Shown in pieces: positions 62,069 through 64,000 of a stretch of DNA of 64,000 nt (the first letter of the stretch is position 1; every line of letters begins with the position of its first letter). Source of the DNA: Planctomycetota bacterium. Lineage in GTDB: Bacteria; Planctomycetota; Planctomycetia; Pirellulales; UBA1268. The notes below the pieces were generated by a model. It was not told the origin of the DNA. It ran no database searches and saw nothing but the letters and a program-made list of their open reading frames with translations. The DNA lies in assembly GCA_029978905.1 (NCBI GenBank), contig JAPOIM010000009.1:244-64243 (forward strand), written 5' to 3'. The translations under genes and the position numbers were made by a program.

Positions 62069-62569
62069 TCAGTGATCCTCGTTGAGGTCATCCTCGGTGA
62101 TCATGGAGAACCGCTCCCGCTTGAGCGTCTCGATTGCCATTTCCGTGTTGTCGACCATCAGTGCCACAGCAGGGCGACCACGTGGGTGGACCAAGATCGG
62201 GTAGGTCTGGATGATGTTGACTTCTGCTTGGAGCAGAGCCGTGCAGATTCGCACCAGAGGCTGTGGGACATCTGGCAGTTCCACGCCGATCAGGTCGCTC
62301 TCAATGAGCTTCACGCCCGAGCGTTCGAGAATTTCCCGGCCTTGTTCGGGGTGGCTCAAGAGAAACCGTACAAAGGCGCATTCGCCAGCATCGCTGATCG
62401 AGAGCGCGACGATCCGCACTTTGGAGCCATCGAATCGTCGAACCACGGCCAACAGTTGGCCAACGCGGTTCTCCAAGAATACCGTGAACTGCCGCAGGGC
62501 GGGCCAGGATCGACCACGGCTCGTTGCGTATCCGAGGCCTGCGCCTTCGCCCGAGTCACCGACGCTCAC
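62069..62569 (-). CDS. ACT-domain protein (tandem ACT)
   Basis: 166 aa, GTG start at 62569 with GAAAGGAAGG about seven bases upstream. Two ACT units: RQFTVFLENRVGQLLAVVRRFDGSKVRIVALSISD from residue 26, and LVRICTALLQAEVNIIQTYPILVHPRGRPAVALMVDN from residue 105. Tandem ACT proteins of this length are amino-acid-sensing regulators of the kind found free-standing or as part of acetolactate or aspartate pathways. No enzyme domain is attached. Cytoplasmic. The ligand cannot be told from the sequence. Confidence 0.88.
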   Translation of the reverse strand: MSVGDSGEGAGLGYATSRGRSWPALRQFTVFLENRVGQLLAVVRRFDGSKVRIVALSISDAGECAFVRFLLSHPEQGREILERSGVKLIESDLIGVELPDVPQPLVRICTALLQAEVNIIQTYPILVHPRGRPAVALMVDNTEMAIETLKRERFSMITEDDLNEDH

Positions 62570-62746
62570 GCCAAAACCTTCCTTTCTCCGGGGCGATCAT
62601 CGACCGAACCCGTCTGTGCGGTGTAGCCTCGGTGAAAGATACGGGCAAGCACGCCAGATGGTCAACGCGGCAACCGGGAAGCCTCTCGGTCGACGGCCAC
62701 GATGGTGCCGGGAGCCGGCAGGTGACCACACGAATAAAGGGAATGA

Positions 62747-63130
62747 ATGAGCGAGTTGGTGCACGAAGTTGAAGTCCGCGTCCGCTACCAAGAGACCGAT
62801 GGACAGCGGAGGGTTCACCACGCCAATTATCTGACCTGGTTTGAGATCGGCCGAACCGAGTTTCTCCGATCCCGTGGTTATACGTACCGGGCGTTTGAAG
62901 ACGCGGGGTTGTTTATGGTCGTCTCCGATGCGACGGTCAGATACAAGGCTCCCGCTGAGTATGATGACCTGCTCACGATCCGCACCCGCGTCGAGCGGGT
63001 GGGCTCGGCCCACATCAAGCATGCCTATGAGGTGATTCGCGGCACGCAGATCATCGCGACTGGCGAGACGACCGTGGTCTGTGTCGATCCCGAAGGAAAG
63101 ATTCGCCGCCTGCCGGATTGGGTGAAGTGA
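62747..63130 (+). CDS. Acyl-CoA thioesterase, 4HBT (hot dog) family
   Basis: 127 aa, typical of YbgC/FadM-like thioesterases. The core is VRVRYQETDGQRRVHHANYLTWFEIGRTEFLRS; the ETD carries the catalytic Asp position and the later Glu in WFEIGRTEF fits the helix. DATVRYKAPAEYDDLLTIRTRVERVGSAHIKHAYEV is the conserved second part. The position that is Gly in most members (TDGQGxVHH) is Arg here. Likely hydrolyses acyl-CoA thioesters in the cytoplasm; the substrate is unknown. It is divergent from the ACT gene with 177 bases of plain DNA between them. Confidence 0.92.
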   Translation: MSELVHEVEVRVRYQETDGQRRVHHANYLTWFEIGRTEFLRSRGYTYRAFEDAGLFMVVSDATVRYKAPAEYDDLLTIRTRVERVGSAHIKHAYEVIRGTQIIATGETTVVCVDPEGKIRRLPDWVK

Positions 63131-63142
63131 CGAGGCGCAAGC

Positions 63143-63167
63143 CGCCGCGGTGGAAGCCTCCGCGGCG
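63143..63167. terminator. GC-rich hairpin between convergent genes
   Basis: Stem CGCCGCGG / CCGCGGCG with a 9-base loop, followed by TTTG on the plus strand, 13 bases after the thioesterase stop and 34 before the stop of the minus-strand gene. Suitable as a bidirectional terminator. Confidence 0.6.
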
Positions 63168-63200
63168 TTTGAGCGACAGGCGCGCGGAATCCTTCCAGCG

Positions 63201-63770
63201 TCACGTGAACCAGCAGATGTACCAACCCCCGCCCATATCTTGGCACTTGTAGTACGTGCCCCCAAACAAGTCAGAGAGTTGGTTGGCGTGGATCGCATCC
63301 CAGTCTTCCATGCGGTTGATTTCGGCGATCCTGCCGGATGGGTCGTACACGACGACTGAATAGTTGTCGAGAATCCCGCGCTGCCAATACAGCCCGTGGA
63401 TCACCGGTGGGCCAAGATCGGTGCAGCCAAACTCATCTGGCACATGCCCGAGTTTTTCTGCCTGAGCGAGTTGGCGAACGTAGGTCGGTTTTCGGATCTG
63501 AAAGAGGACCACGCGTCCCCAGCGAAAGCCCACGTTGGATGCGTACAAACAGCCCGCGAGCGCGAGGATGCCGAGGACTGCCGCAGTCCGACGCCAGTCT
63601 CGCTTGGCTGTGACGACCGCGACGATGGCGAGGAGGCTCCCGGTGACGAAAAACACCATGAGCAGCATCGGGAACAAGAGGAACAGCAAATCGGCGAGCG
63701 GGGCTGTGAACACAAAGAGTGCGAATAGCAATGCGAGCCACACTATCGTGAGAGGGATGAGCAGTCGCAT
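63201..63770 (-). CDS. Hypothetical membrane protein
   Basis: 189 aa from ATG 63770 (GAAAGG eight bases upstream; the track starts at 63806). Three hydrophobic segments in the first 90 residues: LLIPLTIVWLALLFALFVFTA, LLFLLFPMLLMVFFVTGSLLAI and AAVLGILALAGCLYAS. The C-terminal half is soluble (YVRQLAQAEKLGHVPDEFGCTDLGPPVIHGLYWQRG), ending in GGTYYKCQDMGGGWYICWFT, and includes YDPSGRIAEINRMEDWDAI. Three paired cysteines near the end may form a disulfide. I do not recognise a family. Convergent with the thioesterase gene. Confidence 0.65.
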   Translation of the reverse strand: MRLLIPLTIVWLALLFALFVFTAPLADLLFLLFPMLLMVFFVTGSLLAIVAVVTAKRDWRRTAAVLGILALAGCLYASNVGFRWGRVVLFQIRKPTYVRQLAQAEKLGHVPDEFGCTDLGPPVIHGLYWQRGILDNYSVVVYDPSGRIAEINRMEDWDAIHANQLSDLFGGTYYKCQDMGGGWYICWFT

Positions 63771-63883
63771 CAGAACAACCTTTCTGGCACAGACGGCCTT
63801 CAACAATTGGCCCTCAAGGTGACCACTTCAGCGGACGAAGCAGCCAAATCGAATAGTAAACCAGGCTCAATTTCTTGGGGGAT

Positions 63884-64000
63884 TTAGACGAAGGGCGTTT
63901 TTTCACCACGGATGCGAACCCGTACCGGACCAAACGCAATCAATCGGGCAGCGAGCTTGCGGACGCCAGGCAGGCGAAGAATCCATGGCGGCCGGAAAGG
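63884..64000 (-). CDS. C-terminal end of a gene running off the window (possible FAD oxidoreductase)
   Basis: This frame is too short for the ORF track. Read on the minus strand from base 64000 it stays open for 38 codons to TAA at 63884-63886: PFRPPWILRLPGVRKLAARLI then AFGPVRVRIRGEKTPFV. The pattern (LP-x-V-R-K-L-x-A-R-L-I-x-F-G) resembles C-termini of some FAD-dependent oxidoreductases, where a similar Arg-Leu-Ile/Val-Gly/Phe-Gly helix ends the protein. That call is weak; being coding is more secure, because the stretch has no stop and protein-like composition. The 113 bases between this stop and the next gene (63771-63883) show nothing else. Confidence 0.4.
   Translation of the reverse strand, partial: PFRPPWILRLPGVRKLAARLIAFGPVRVRIRGEKTPFV

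Noticed and set aside
1-64000. Mobile elements, CRISPR arrays, prophage, tRNA genes
   Set aside because: I looked for transposase motifs, regular short repeats, terminal inverted repeats and tRNA-like cloverleafs in the gaps and saw none. A tRNA search program would be more decisive.

Overview
This window reads as a chromosome segment of a high-GC planctomycete, most likely from the Pirellulales side of the phylum; the genus cannot be told from the sequence. The evidence is a set of families that are abundant in Planctomycetes: DUF1559, PSCyt1/DUF1549/DUF1553 (PSD1) cytochrome-like proteins, DUF1501, DUF1592/DUF1588/DUF1585, DUF1552, CRTAC1-like ASPIC/UnbV proteins and a serine/threonine kinase with a DMG motif. 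I saw no tRNA, rRNA, CRISPR, transposase or phage gene, and no gap over 300 bases without a gene.

Layout. Bases 3-2395 (+) hold the end of a DUF1559 protein, a membrane-anchored TPR protein and a 60-residue lipoprotein. Bases 2409-18601 are all minus strand. Read in the direction of transcription they are an ABC auxiliary membrane protein, ABC ATPase, ABC permease, HEAT-repeat protein, a short DUF1549/DUF1553 protein, DUF1501, a WD40 protein, two CRTAC1-like proteins and a TPR protein. Many of these joints are 1-4 base overlaps. Bases 18866-25607 (+) hold a 1721-residue cytochrome/WD40/Big2/DUF1549/DUF1553 protein and its DUF1501 partner. Bases 25625-29636 hold a small protein, a sulfatase and three modest hypothetical genes. 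Bases 29614-33958 (-) are a PSD1/DUF1501 pair. A GntR/FCD regulator (34147) faces it and leads a plus-strand run: PSD1, DUF1501, DUF1592-type protein, DUF1552. Bases 45002-53613 (+) hold a PSD1 protein, a PPC-domain protein and a cytochrome-WD40 protein, met tail to tail by another DUF1501 gene. Bases 55166-64000 are mixed housekeeping and signalling: DUF308, kinase, small cytochrome, HD hydrolase, two divergent zinc-ribbon proteins, ACT protein, thioesterase, a membrane protein and the tail of one more gene.

How they fit together. The main content is six neighbouring modules built on one plan: a large exported protein with CxxCH motifs plus an exported DUF1501 or DUF1552 protein with an RR leader. 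Their biochemical role is not established. Two observations bear on assembly. The 1721-residue protein looks like a natural fusion of two proteins that are separate at 45002-53613, and long Ala/Glu/Lys coiled coils are inserted inside folded domains of three of the large proteins. A palindrome with core TGTCGACA lies 67-72 bases upstream of two of the PSD1 genes and beside the GntR gene, which suggests a local regulator.
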